Of a stretch of 37,708 bases of DNA, positions 1 to 7,989 are shown one piece after another (the stretch's first letter is position 1; each line of letters begins with the position of its first letter). The stretch is from positions 1-37,708 of the forward strand of contig JAQWMV010000062.1 of assembly GCA_029246605.1 (NCBI GenBank), given 5' to 3'. Under the pieces are notes generated by a model. The model did no database searches, was not told the DNA's origin, and saw only the letters and a list, made by a program, of their open reading frames with translations. Position numbers and translations under genes: made by a program. The DNA comes from Pseudomonadales bacterium (GTDB lineage Bacteria; Pseudomonadota; Gammaproteobacteria; Pseudomonadales; Azotimanducaceae).

Positions 1-1
1 C

Positions 2-196
2 GAACGTTTTACCAACATGGATGCCGACGGTAATGGCGCGGTAACACAGGAAGAGGCCGAAAATTTTGCGTTTTCAAAACTCGATAAAGATGACGACGGT
101 TACCTCTCTCGCGAAGAAATGAGAAAGCAGATGCGTAAACATCGCGGAGCGACAAAAGGCAAGGGCCGAAGAGATCGACGCCCTGAGCATGATTAG
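2..196 (+). CDS. EF-hand calcium-binding protein, C-terminal part (5' end outside window)
   Basis: The reading frame is open from base 2 to the TAG at 194-196, giving the last 64 residues of a protein that begins before the window. Two EF-hand loops are visible: DADGNGAVTQEE and DKDDDGYLSREE, each with acidic residues at loop positions 1, 3, 5 and 12. A basic tail rich in Lys and Arg follows. Proteins of this kind are usually small, secreted or periplasmic Ca2+ binders; the signal peptide would lie upstream and cannot be seen. It lies 59 bases before an ECF sigma factor gene on the same strand, so co-transcription is likely. The calcium-binding call is firm; the link to the sigma factor is inference from position. 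Confidence 0.8.
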   Translation, partial: ERFTNMDADGNGAVTQEEAENFAFSKLDKDDDGYLSREEMRKQMRKHRGATKGKGRRDRRPEHD

Positions 197-255
197 GCGT
201 TATACGCATTATCGTGAGAGACTTTATCCCGTGTATCCATACTTAAGTCTTCCAG

Positions 256-786
256 ATGACCGAAGCAGAATTAGTCGAGCAACTGAGTTCGGGAGATGAA
301 AATGCTTACCGAATTCTACTGGATAGACATCTTGCTCCGATCACAGCGTACGTGACACGCATGATGGCGAGCAATGCTGACACGGAAGATATTGTGCAGG
401 AAACGTTCCTGCGCCTATGGACACAGGGGACAAGGTACAATCCAGACACGGCAAAGCTGACAACCTGGCTGCATAACATTGCACACAACCTTTGTATTGA
501 CCATTTCAGAAAACACAACAGGATGGTTCTCGAAGAAGCGGCCGATGAACCGGATGAACAGGAAGAATTTGTGGACCAACTCATGCATTTTGATAACGTA
601 AAGCATGTTGAACAATCACTGATGCAGTTGCCCGAGCGGCAGCGTAGCGCGATCATCATGTGTCACTACCAAGGTATGTCCAACAGGGATGCTGCCGTCA
701 TTTTGGAAATCTCGGTAGAAGCCCTTGAATCACTAATGGCACGCGGTCGGCGGAAGTTGCGGAAACTCCTGGAAGCAAAAATATGA
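256..786 (+). CDS. ECF-family RNA polymerase sigma factor
   Basis: This 176-residue protein has the two-domain ECF layout. Sigma region 2 spans about residues 10-90, with the core-binding and DNA-melting part around DTEDIVQETFLRLW and TTWLHNIAHNLCIDHFRK. Region 4 spans about 115-172, with LPERQRSAIIMCHYQGMS followed by a helix-turn-helix that recognises the -35 element. There is no region 1.1 or 3, as expected for group 4 sigma factors. The ATG at 256 gives the normal N-terminus, though no clear Shine-Dalgarno precedes it. Its TGA overlaps the next ATG (ATGA at 783-786), so it is translationally coupled to the membrane protein downstream, the usual place for an anti-sigma factor. The signal it answers is not visible; the linked metal-sensor-like gene suggests metal or envelope stress. 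Confidence 0.92.
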   Translation: MTEAELVEQLSSGDENAYRILLDRHLAPITAYVTRMMASNADTEDIVQETFLRLWTQGTRYNPDTAKLTTWLHNIAHNLCIDHFRKHNRMVLEEAADEPDEQEEFVDQLMHFDNVKHVEQSLMQLPERQRSAIIMCHYQGMSNRDAAVILEISVEALESLMARGRRKLRKLLEAKI

Positions 787-1208
787 ACCATACACGCTTA
801 CTCCAAATCATTAATGCCTACGGTACGAATTCCGAGCGATGGCCGGAAGAAGAACGTTTGGCAGCAGTGCATCAGCTTGAGCAGGACTCAAAAGCTCAAC
901 AAGCCATTGTTAGTCTTAAGAGTCTTGATGCGGCGCTCGATAGCTATGTCACGGCACCTGCACCTCATCTCAGAAATAAGATTTTGGGTAATTTGCGTAA
1001 ATCCTGGGTGGATAGCTGTATCGAATGGCTAATGCCTTCCTTTGATGAGCTACTCGCTTATTTTTGGCGACCGGTTTTAGCTGCATCGCTACCCCTCATT
1101 ACAGGTCTTCTTCTAGGGTCTAGTCTGTTCACTGTCGAGATCGCCGACACCTGGGAAGATGAAATCGAATTGATAGCACTCTATGACTCGGGCAACCTCA
1201 ATGAATAA
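783..1208 (+). CDS. Single-pass membrane protein, probable anti-sigma factor
   Basis: This 141-residue protein has a hydrophilic N-terminal half (residues 1-85) rich in charged residues and one hydrophobic segment at about residues 92-116 (PVLAASLPLITGLLLGSSLF), then a short acidic tail. It fits a cytoplasmic sigma-binding part, a membrane anchor and a short periplasmic tail. I do not recognise a zinc-binding HxxxCxxC motif, so it is not a ZAS-type anti-sigma factor, and the family cannot be named from sequence alone. The start overlaps the sigma factor stop by 4 bases and its end overlaps the next gene by 8, so sigma factor, this protein and the sensor are one coupled unit. The anti-sigma role rests on this arrangement. 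Confidence 0.65.
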   Translation: MNHTRLLQIINAYGTNSERWPEEERLAAVHQLEQDSKAQQAIVSLKSLDAALDSYVTAPAPHLRNKILGNLRKSWVDSCIEWLMPSFDELLAYFWRPVLAASLPLITGLLLGSSLFTVEIADTWEDEIELIALYDSGNLNE

Positions 1209-1683
1209 ATCGCGATGGCTAACCGTAGCACTTTTAGTATCCATCGCTGTCAATTTGCTTCTCGCAGGGATATTCGTCGGTCGTGTTATTTCCGGCGGGC
1301 CGGGGCCAGAGCGAATGCCCTCTCAACTGGGGTGGATGATCCGTCATTTAGACGAGCCTACCCGCGAGTTGCTTCGTCCAGAAATGTTAGAACATAATAA
1401 ACGTGTTGGTCCATTACGAAAACAAATGCGCCGTGCGCAACAAACATTCAACAGACAACTCCTTGACGTCGCAATTGATAGCGAAGCAATGTCACAATCG
1501 CTAGCTAAATTACGACGCACATCGGATGAGTACCAAACCGAGATGCACGAGATGATGCTTCTTATTATTCCGAAATTAGATGAGCAGCAACGCAAGCGAG
1601 TGCTGAGCACGATACGACGAGGACCGGACCGGCCACGGGGACCTGATCGACCACCCAGACGAAATGGCGACAGGAAGCAATAA
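1201..1683 (+). CDS. Membrane-anchored periplasmic heavy-metal sensor-like protein (Metal_resist / CnrX-ZraP type)
   Basis: The protein starts MNKSRWLTVALLVSIAVNLL, an uncleaved signal-anchor helix (residues 5-28), followed by a helical periplasmic domain of about 100 residues and a basic, proline-rich tail with a short repeat (GPDRPRGPDRPP). The helical region with LGWMIRHLDEPTRELLRPEM and evenly spaced charged residues resembles the Metal_resist/Spy-like fold seen in CnrX and ZraP; this is a fold-level resemblance only. The ATG at 1201 is preferred over 1183 because it puts the hydrophobic anchor at the N-terminus. It overlaps the upstream gene by 8 bases. By analogy with the CnrYXH system it could relay a periplasmic metal signal to the ECF sigma factor, but the metal is unknown and no His-rich site is obvious. 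Confidence 0.72.
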   Translation: MNKSRWLTVALLVSIAVNLLLAGIFVGRVISGGPGPERMPSQLGWMIRHLDEPTRELLRPEMLEHNKRVGPLRKQMRRAQQTFNRQLLDVAIDSEAMSQSLAKLRRTSDEYQTEMHEMMLLIIPKLDEQQRKRVLSTIRRGPDRPRGPDRPPRRNGDRKQ

Positions 1684-2216
1684 TCATCCTGGTTCAACAA
1701 GCACTCGAGCGGATAGCAACGACAGCCCTGTCTCTCACACCCGACGGATACTTCACGACAGACCTTGACGAGAAATCGCCCTGTGTCAACAACAGGCAGT
1801 GGCGCCCCGTACCTCAGTCAACACCTGTTGATTTTCGTGGGCTGGCCAATGCTCTGGAAACTGAAGTACATCCTGACATCTGTACTTTTTACGGCAGTTT
1901 CTGGTCCGGGCCCCTTGAGACTACCAGCGAAGAGGGACAGGTCAGTCTCATTCAACTGTGGAACCCGGATGATTTCGATCGACTGATCGAAAATCTCATT
2001 GGGCATGGCTTAGTGAAGCGACAACGCAAACAACCGTTAACGCTCTTTTTCGCTACTACAGAGCCAGATTCAGAGCTCTTCCTGAGTGTCGATAATAAGA
2101 CCGGTGAAATTCTGCTCGAGGAACCAGCAAAGCCACCGATCAAAATCGTCGAAAATGACCTCAATACTTTTCTAAATCGTCTTACTCCAGTTCTCGCCTC
2201 ACCTGACATATACTAG
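1683..2216 (+). CDS. syd: SecY-interacting protein Syd, without a canonical start codon
   Basis: The frame ending at TAG 2214-2216 encodes a Syd homologue of about 177 residues (E. coli Syd is 181). Recognisable parts are LVQQALERIATTAL near the N-terminus, WRPVP, and the C-terminal signature LIQLWNPDDFDRLIENLIGH followed by LTLFFATTEPDSELFLS. Syd binds SecY at the cytoplasmic face of the inner membrane and acts in quality control of the translocon. No ATG, GTG or TTG lies between the upstream in-frame TGA (1644-1646) and the conserved region. The likely original start is at 1683, where TAATC follows an AGGAAG at 1672-1677; one G-to-C change would turn a coupled TAATG into TAATC. Other options are a rare ATC, ATA or CTG start, or initiation at GTG 2013, which would lose the N-terminal half. 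Confidence 0.75.
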   Translation: MILVQQALERIATTALSLTPDGYFTTDLDEKSPCVNNRQWRPVPQSTPVDFRGLANALETEVHPDICTFYGSFWSGPLETTSEEGQVSLIQLWNPDDFDRLIENLIGHGLVKRQRKQPLTLFFATTEPDSELFLSVDNKTGEILLEEPAKPPIKIVENDLNTFLNRLTPVLASPDIY

Positions 2217-2242
2217 CGTCACGAACACACAGTGGCATTTAC

Positions 2243-3538
2243 ATGGAACACCTCACACTAACACCCATCGAATCAATCTCTGGCGAGATTAATTTGCCAG
2301 GCTCCAAAAGCCTGACTAATCGCGCCCTGCTACTCGCCGCATTGGCGAAAGGTGAGACGCGCATTACCAATCCGCTAGCGAGCGATGACACAGCACGCAT
2401 GATTGAAGCCCTGCAGCAATCAGGTGTTTCAACGATTATGAATGACAAGCACATCAACGTAGTCGGCAATGCTGGTCTTTTCGCGACGCCTTCCAATAGT
2501 GCATTTTTCCTGGGTAATGCCGGCACTGCAATCAGACCACTCACAGCAATCCTAAGTCTAATTCCTGGGCAATTTGAGGTTGATGGTGATCAATACATGC
2601 GGGAAAGACCCATTGCACATCTTTGCGACGCGCTGATGCAACTCGGCGCAGACATTAAATATCTTGGTAAAGAAGGATACCCTCCATTTTCATTAACAGG
2701 AGGTCAAATCTCCGGTGGTGATGTCAACATCGCTGGCAATATTTCCAGTCAATACTTAACCGCATTACTGCTAGCGCTGCCCTTGGCAAAAAATGACAGC
2801 ATTATTAATGTCATTGGTGACCAGGTATCTAAACCGTATCTTGATATCACCATGAATATCATGAACCAATTTGGTGTTAGCGTTGAACATGATAACTACC
2901 AGCATTTCTCAATACCCGGCTCCCAACACTATGTATCCCCTGGAGATTACCTGGTTGAGTGAGATGCTTCATCTGCATCCTATTTCTATGCAGCAGCTGC
3001 CATTTCTGGCACGATCACTGTTCACGGACTGTGCAAAGACTCTGTTCAAGGTGATATCCAATTTCTGGATACCATCGAGGCAATGGGTGCGAAGATTCAT
3101 CGCGACTTACAATCGATTACTGTTACTAAGGGCGAACTAAACGGCATCGACGTAGATCTAAACCATATTCCCGATGCTGCAATGACAATCGCGGTTATGG
3201 CGTTGTTTGCAAAAGGCACGACGCGAATTCGTAATGTTTACAACTGGCGCGTGAAGGAAACTAATAGGATGTATGCCATGGAAACGGAACTGCGCAAGCT
3301 TGGTGCCACCGTCCTGACTACCGAAGACTCAATCACCATCACACCTCCGGCAAGCATACAGTCCACAACCATTGACACCTATGGAGATCATCGCATCGCC
3401 ATGGGTTTCTCACTCGCCGCACTAGGCAATCAGCCAATTACCATTAACGATCCGGACTGTACAAAAAAGACCTTTCCAGATTACTTCGATGTTTTTAAGT
3501 CGGTCTGTCATTTTGCGGACTCCAATCCCAGCAGGTGA
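2243..3538 (+). pseudogene. aroA: 3-phosphoshikimate 1-carboxyvinyltransferase (EPSP synthase) with one in-frame TGA
   Basis: The frame encodes a full-length class I EPSP synthase, 431 codons against 427 residues in E. coli, interrupted only by TGA at 2960-2962 (codon 240). It joins shikimate-3-phosphate and PEP in chorismate synthesis. Family motifs are present on both sides: LPGSKSLTNRALLLAALAKG (substrate binding), LGNAGTAIRPLTA, ERPIAHL, then after the stop [47 protein letters not shown] and [12 protein letters not shown]. The TGA replaces the Gly of the conserved [10 protein letters not shown] motif (GGA to TGA is a single change). No base is gained or lost. The 3' end overlaps ogt by 31 bases in convergent orientation. 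It is either a real nonsense mutation or a sequence error; aroB and aroK in this window are intact. Confidence 0.85.
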
Positions 3539-3978
3539 GATTTCGCGGCTAATCCACCCGCAAAACCGGTAAGACTTCTATTGGCGCCGATCACTCGATG
3601 ACAAGGCACCAGAATTGGCAATGGATTCGCACCATTGGCCGCACCCACCGCCCGAATAGCCCGAGGTCGCCTTATCATCTCCGCTATTTGCGCATAGGTC
3701 CGGATCTGGCCGTAAGGGATTTCTCGCAGTGCGGACCATACAGATAGCTGAAAATCTGTACCGGCCGGCAACAACGCGACACTAAACGTCTCGCGCTGCC
3801 CGGAAAAATACTCTTTAAGCTGTTGCGTGACGGCAGGGAATCCATCCTCAACCTGTCGCCAGTCCTGTTGTGGAGATATACGGGCCTTACCATCAGGTAA
3901 ACCGACATAGCAAAGTAGGCCATCATGGCCAGCTAACAGCAACCGGCCAATGGGTGAACTGACGTAACAATAGTTCAC
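3508..3978 (-). CDS. ogt: Methylated-DNA--protein-cysteine methyltransferase
   Basis: This protein transfers the methyl group from O6-methylguanine (and O4-methylthymine) in DNA to its own cysteine. The acceptor motif [20 protein letters not shown] is complete, with the downstream KxxLLxLE helix, and the DNA-binding helix region around [21 protein letters not shown] with the Arg finger is present. A GTG start at 3978 overlaps the TGA of the upstream ada-alkA gene (GTGA), the classical coupled arrangement, and gives 156 residues; the longer frame from an ATG at 4026 would run into the ada-alkA coding region. Together with the broken ada-alkA it formed an alkylation-repair operon, of which this is the only intact part. 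If the Ada regulator is dead, adaptive induction is presumably lost. Confidence 0.93.
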   Translation of the reverse strand: MNYCYVSSPIGRLLLAGHDGLLCYVGLPDGKARISPQQDWRQVEDGFPAVTQQLKEYFSGQRETFSVALLPAGTDFQLSVWSALREIPYGQIRTYAQIAEMIRRPRAIRAVGAANGANPLPILVPCHRVIGANRSLTGFAGGLAAKSHLLGLESAK

Positions 3979-5395
3979 GTCGACACACTCGCTGCCCACA
4001 GGGGCATACAGGCATAGGGTCGCCACGGACGCCAGTTTTCTGCCCGGGACAACAATTCAACTGCTGCAGAAACCTTCAGGTAGGTTTGCGCTGCTTTTAA
4101 CACCACAAGGTCTGTTTCCGGAAATGCATCAGGATCGTTCACGGCCCGCATCGAGATATACTGCGCTGTCCAGGGACCAACACCTTTAATACTTAGCAAA
4201 CTGTGACGTATATCGTCTGGTTCTGAATCAAAGTCCACTTCACCTTAACGTACCGCACCGCAAGGTCACGAAGCGCCGTAGCGCGACGTTTGGGCATGGG
4301 TAGCGCATCTTCTGTCAATACTGAGAGCTGTTTCGGGACCTGGAAACAGCAACCCATATGGGCTCTCGGTGCCGAATTGCTGCGCAATTTTGCCCATCAC
4401 TGTGGTCGCGGCTGCAACTGAGATCTGCTGACCAACAATCGCACGCACTGCTGTTTCAAACGGATCCCAGGCACCCGGCAACCTGAGGCCCGGAGACCGC
4501 GCCACGATAGGAGCCAGCCCCGCATCACGGCCTAGACCGTCCGATATTTCCTCCGGTAACGCATCAAGATCCAACAAACGCTTTATCTTTTCCGCTATGT
4601 CGATCAAGGGCAAAGGGACATCAGCAACAATCCGACAGGTAAGTGCACCGTCGTCATCTGTGATAGAAACACGGGCAGGCGCGCCCATGATGGACATACT
4701 ACGGCATTATTCATCACCGGTGACCTGCTCCACCGAGGGAATCGCACGGGCTGCAAAAAAAGTCAGCAACGCATTGAAATCAAAGGGCTCCCTGTACGGC
4801 AAGGTGATTACCAAACCGCCAGTCTGATTGGTCGTCGAACGCTTACGCAACGTACCGGGCGCTCTCCCGTAAACTTGTTTAATATGATCATTGAAGCGCC
4901 GGACGCTGCCGTAACCTGCAGCCATAACGACTTCAATCATTGACAAAGAAGACTCATCAATAAGTTTCTTCGCGAACTGCAAACGACGGGTTTGTGCTAC
5001 CGCACCCGGCGAGGTGCCAAGATGTTAACGAAAAAGGTGACACAAATGTCGATCAGTAACACCCAATCTGTGACACAATTGCGGTACGTTTTGGTCATCA
5101 AGCGCGCCCACCGAAATCAATCTCAATGCCCGCGACACTGTCGTTGAGGTACCACGCCAGGCAGGCGTACCAGGAGCAGCCTCAGGACGACAACGTAGAT
5201 CCGGTCGGTATCCGGCGCTTCTGTGGCAGCGGCGGCAGTCTGGAAAAACGTAACATTTTCAGATTTTGGTAGTTTTACCCGACAAATTGGTCGACAGTAG
5301 ATACCTGTCGTCCGGACGGCGACAAAAAAACGGCCATCAAATCTGGGATCCCGCGATCGACGCGCTTTTTCAAAGACCTGATGATCGATTAACAT
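3975..5395 (-). pseudogene. Ada-AlkA fusion (AraC-type regulator / 3-methyladenine DNA glycosylase II), multiply broken
   Basis: Read on the minus strand the pieces are, in order: the Ada zinc domain ([20 protein letters not shown], then GIYCRPICR), an AraC helix-turn-helix (AKKLIDESSLSMIEVVMAAG, then YGSVRRFNDHIKQVYG), the AlkA N-terminal domain (PGAWDPFETAVRAIVGQQIS) and the HhH-GPD domain (LLSIKGVGPWTAQYISMRA). The intact form would be about 473 residues. Four lesions break it: an apparent one-base loss near 5214-5216, an in-frame TAA at 5025-5027 (probably from CAA), a one-base gain near 4319 and a one-base loss near 4238. The start is taken at 5395 ([13 protein letters not shown]). The third zinc-ligand Cys of the Ada domain is Asp (codon 5199-5201). 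The family repairs alkylated bases and senses methyl phosphotriesters. With four lesions it is a genuine pseudogene rather than a single sequence error. Confidence 0.88.
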
Positions 5396-5477
5396 GTTCG
5401 TCACATTCAATAACAGTTCAGGCATCTTAGTACCGGTACGTTTTGCAATCTAGCCGGAAACAGACCTCGTATTAGCT

Positions 5478-6695
5478 ATGCTCCAAGTCTTGGGACTAAC
5501 AGATAATCCAGAAGCATTATTTAGCGCTCATGAAGGGTCGCTTGATTTGTTGCAATTCGACTACCTGCATGACCAATCCTACATTGATCAACCTGCGCTG
5601 CTGCTCACGGTCATTTGCGAAAACAATCATCAGAACCAGCGCTGCGTCATAGCACCCCATGGTGATCATCATTTCGAAGACATGTCTTTGGATGCCATCG
5701 CAGACCGGCTGCGTGTTCCTATACTCGACTTTAGATCCGCGATTTCACTATCAGCTCATCCGGTTGAAAAGCCCTGGGGAAAGGAAATCTGGTACACAGG
5801 AATAGAACAACGCGGTGTGTGTTCCATGGGAGGAGTACCGATCCCTTGGGTGCTCGATTGCTTTGGGCAAATACTAAGTGGTTATAACTATACTCCACCG
5901 ATACTCCTAAAAATCCTGGAACCTCTGGCACAGGATGTTATCGGTGATTTATATTTTGAGGCCCATGCTCATAAGACCGAGGTTTATATTGTCACAGCCG
6001 TAGACAAAGATTCCTGGCCTGATGGTATTGGCAAAATTCGTTTTGGTTTTTCCGGCAGCAAAAAAAGTCAGTTCCCCAACACCAATGCATTTGCTAACGC
6101 GTACCTTCAGGCTGTCGATGCCTATCGCGAAGTTAGAACAACGATTGACCAATCAGACCATGCTGATCAACAACTGCGCGACCGAGAGGTGATGTTGCGT
6201 GCGGAAATGGAATCGTTTACATCACTACGCGACCTTCGCGTTGGAGATGTCGTACAAGTACCACCACTAACCCCACATTCTCTACAGCACGGTGTGACCG
6301 TCGTTGAATTCCAGACACCTCACTATGAACGCTATATCCTGTCATTCGCACAGAAAGTACTGACACAGGATCATTGGGATACCGAGTCAGCACTACCTCT
6401 GTTGAATTTTGCGACGGATACACCGCTGTGCACGATTTCCGATGACATCATCGCCGACTTTGATGATTTTTTGGTAAATCGGATAAAGCTTTCCCCAGGG
6501 GAAAGCTTTATTGTCGAAGAACAACGCTATTGCATTGTAATGCCAATTATCGGTGAAGTGACGTTAGCAAATATCCTGGTAGCAACGGGATCCGCCTTCT
6601 ACCTCCCAAAAAGCAGTGAACGCGTCATTAGCAATGACGGTTCTACCGACAGTCTGGTGTTATTGGCAATGCCTCAGGAAGGCAGCAGGCTTTGA
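5478..6695 (+). CDS. Phosphomannose isomerase (type I)-like cupin protein
   Basis: This 405-residue protein has the general layout of type I mannose-6-phosphate isomerase-like proteins: [18 protein letters not shown] (about residues 95-112), a central beta-barrel with [16 protein letters not shown] that resembles the metal-binding His/Glu strand, then [20 protein letters not shown] and [17 protein letters not shown], where the PHxxxHG and EFQ elements look like the second set of metal ligands. A degenerate second cupin-like part ([20 protein letters not shown]) follows. Whether it acts on mannose-6-phosphate or another sugar phosphate cannot be told. No sugar-nucleotide genes lie nearby. It is divergent from the ada-alkA pseudogene and overlaps the mdh 3' end by 22 bases. 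Its coding region contains a perfect 29-base palindrome (6483-6511). Confidence 0.68.
   Translation: MLQVLGLTDNPEALFSAHEGSLDLLQFDYLHDQSYIDQPALLLTVICENNHQNQRCVIAPHGDHHFEDMSLDAIADRLRVPILDFRSAISLSAHPVEKPWGKEIWYTGIEQRGVCSMGGVPIPWVLDCFGQILSGYNYTPPILLKILEPLAQDVIGDLYFEAHAHKTEVYIVTAVDKDSWPDGIGKIRFGFSGSKKSQFPNTNAFANAYLQAVDAYREVRTTIDQSDHADQQLRDREVMLRAEMESFTSLRDLRVGDVVQVPPLTPHSLQHGVTVVEFQTPHYERYILSFAQKVLTQDHWDTESALPLLNFATDTPLCTISDDIIADFDDFLVNRIKLSPGESFIVEEQRYCIVMPIIGEVTLANILVATGSAFYLPKSSERVISNDGSTDSLVLLAMPQEGSRL
6483..6511. repeat. Perfect inverted repeat, two 14-base arms with a 1-base centre
   Basis: The left arm ATAAAGCTTTCCCC at 6483-6496 and right arm GGGGAAAGCTTTAT at 6498-6511 are exact reverse complements separated by a single A at 6497. 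It lies inside the coding sequence of the cupin protein and encodes an ordinary-looking stretch ([10 protein letters not shown]). A perfect 14-base arm match at one place is far beyond chance for a window of this size. There is no run of T after it, so it is not a terminator. Function unknown: a protein-binding site or mRNA structure are possibilities. Confidence 0.95.
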
Positions 6696-7654
6696 ACTGC
6701 GTCTCGCTCTTCCTGTAACTCCTGGGCCGTCTCCGTCATTTTCTGTCGGGAAAAATCAGAAATCGCAAGATCCTGGACAATCGACCAGTCACCATTTTCA
6801 CAGGTGCAGGGAAACGAATAAATCAAACCAGCCTCGATTCCATAGCTTTCATCGGAGTACACACCCATGCTTACTGTTTCGCCGTTGCTCCCATTAACCC
6901 AATCATGGACGTGATCGATCGCAGCGTTTGCGGCAGAAGCCGCACTGGACAATCCACGAGCACTGATGATTGCGGCCCCTCGCTGCTGCACCAAAGGAAT
7001 AAACTCATGTTCGATCCATGACTGATCAACCATGTCCATCGCAGGTTTACCTGTGACTACTGCATGATTCACGTCTGGATACTGCGTTGCTGAGTGGTTA
7101 CCCCAGATGGTCAGTCCACTAATCTCGGTAATGTGGGTTTGTGTTTTTTGAGCCAGCTGAGTCAACGCCCGGTTGTGGTCCAGTCGGGTCATTGCCGTAA
7201 AACGTCTCGGGTCAATATCAGGTGCATTACGCTGAGCAATCAGGCAATTAGTGTTGGCGGGATTACCCACAACAAGAACACGTATATCTTTCGCGGCATT
7301 GTCGTTGAGCGCCTTACCCTGTACAGAAAATATTGCAGCGTTAGCCTCTAATAAATCTTTTCGTTCCATACCGGGTCCGCGAGGCCTAGAACCAACCAAT
7401 AACGCGACCTGGGTACCTGAAAAAGCTACATTAGGATCATCCGTTGCTACAATGTCCTTTAGTAACGGAAAAGCACAATCTTCCAGCTCCATAACGACAC
7501 CACCCAGAGCTTCCATTGCAGGTGGAATCTCCAGCAGCTGCAAAATAATGGGTTGGTCATCGCCCAACATTTGTCCTGATGCTATCCTGAACAATAGGGA
7601 GTAACTTATCTGACCGGCTGCACCGGTGACTGCGACCTTAATTGGGTCTTTCAT
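6674..7654 (-). CDS. mdh: Malate dehydrogenase (NAD-dependent, LDH/MDH superfamily, MdH type 2)
   Basis: This enzyme oxidises malate to oxaloacetate with NAD in the cytoplasmic TCA cycle. The N-terminal Rossmann motif [21 protein letters not shown], the substrate loop [16 protein letters not shown] with catalytic-loop arginines, [13 protein letters not shown] and the proton-relay His in [15 protein letters not shown] are all present. The ATG at 7654 gives 326 residues, the usual length for this type, with GAGAGGTAAA placed as a ribosome binding site; an upstream ATG at 7672 would add only six residues. The 3' end overlaps the cupin gene by 22 bases convergently. The type is the one found in Beta- and Gammaproteobacteria such as Xanthomonas and Burkholderia, rather than the E. 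coli type. Confidence 0.95.
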   Translation of the reverse strand: MKDPIKVAVTGAAGQISYSLLFRIASGQMLGDDQPIILQLLEIPPAMEALGGVVMELEDCAFPLLKDIVATDDPNVAFSGTQVALLVGSRPRGPGMERKDLLEANAAIFSVQGKALNDNAAKDIRVLVVGNPANTNCLIAQRNAPDIDPRRFTAMTRLDHNRALTQLAQKTQTHITEISGLTIWGNHSATQYPDVNHAVVTGKPAMDMVDQSWIEHEFIPLVQQRGAAIISARGLSSAASAANAAIDHVHDWVNGSNGETVSMGVYSDESYGIEAGLIYSFPCTCENGDWSIVQDLAISDFSRQKMTETAQELQEERDAVQSLLPS

Positions 7655-7839
7655 TGCAACTTTACCTCTCAATAGCGAAGTCTAAAATCGAAGGGCGCAG
7701 GTTAATACCAATACACTGTCGTGACAACTGCCAAAAAAAATCTTGGTATTCGCGAGAATTTCACCAGCCTCCTTCTCCATTAAAACTCCACCATTCAATA
7801 ATCCCTTATAATCAATAAGTTAGAGCTAAAACTATCGGC

Positions 7840-7989
7840 GTGCAACGTGCCGAAACTCTTGACATCCATGGTCCTAATGTTATGGTGGGCGACCCACTCT
7901 ATGTCGACAATCGGCTTACTGGTAAGTATTTCTCAGTTAACCGGTCGATGATGTTTGCAAGTGTTATAGAGGCAGAGAATGACAAATAA
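7840..7989 (+). other. Small open frame overlapping the gltB promoter region and start
   Basis: The 324-base gap between mdh and gltB contains a frame open from after TAA 7816-7818 to TAA 7987-7989; a GTG at 7840 would give 49 residues. It reads like ordinary protein (DIHGPNVMVGDPLYVDNRL and TGKYFSVNRSMMFASVIE) and overlaps the gltB start by 11 bases in another frame. I do not recognise it, see no ribosome binding site before the GTG, and a plausible sigma-70 promoter lies within it. It could be a remnant of a deleted gene upstream of gltB, or chance. The rest of the gap (7655-7839) shows nothing I can name. Confidence 0.25.
7859..7886 (+). promoter_or_regulatory. Candidate sigma-70 promoter for gltBD
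   Basis: A perfect -35 hexamer TTGACA (7859-7864) is followed after 16 bases by TATGGT (7881-7886; 4 of 6 matches to TATAAT). Transcription would begin near 7893, leaving a leader of about 85 bases before the gltB ATG at 7979. It is the best promoter match between the divergent mdh and gltB genes. No NtrC-like or sigma-54 site was seen here, unlike at glnA. Confidence 0.5.

Noticed and set aside
2960-2962. TGA read as glycine, as in Gracilibacteria (SR1/BD1-5).
   Set aside because: TGA ends several other genes in this window (for example the sigma factor at 784-786 and ogt at 3508-3510), and only one in-frame TGA was seen; the gene set is gammaproteobacterial.
3508-4026. Longer ogt frame starting at ATG 4026.
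   Set aside because: The extra N-terminus lies in the ada-alkA coding region and has no family similarity; GTG 3978 overlaps the upstream TGA in the normal coupled way.
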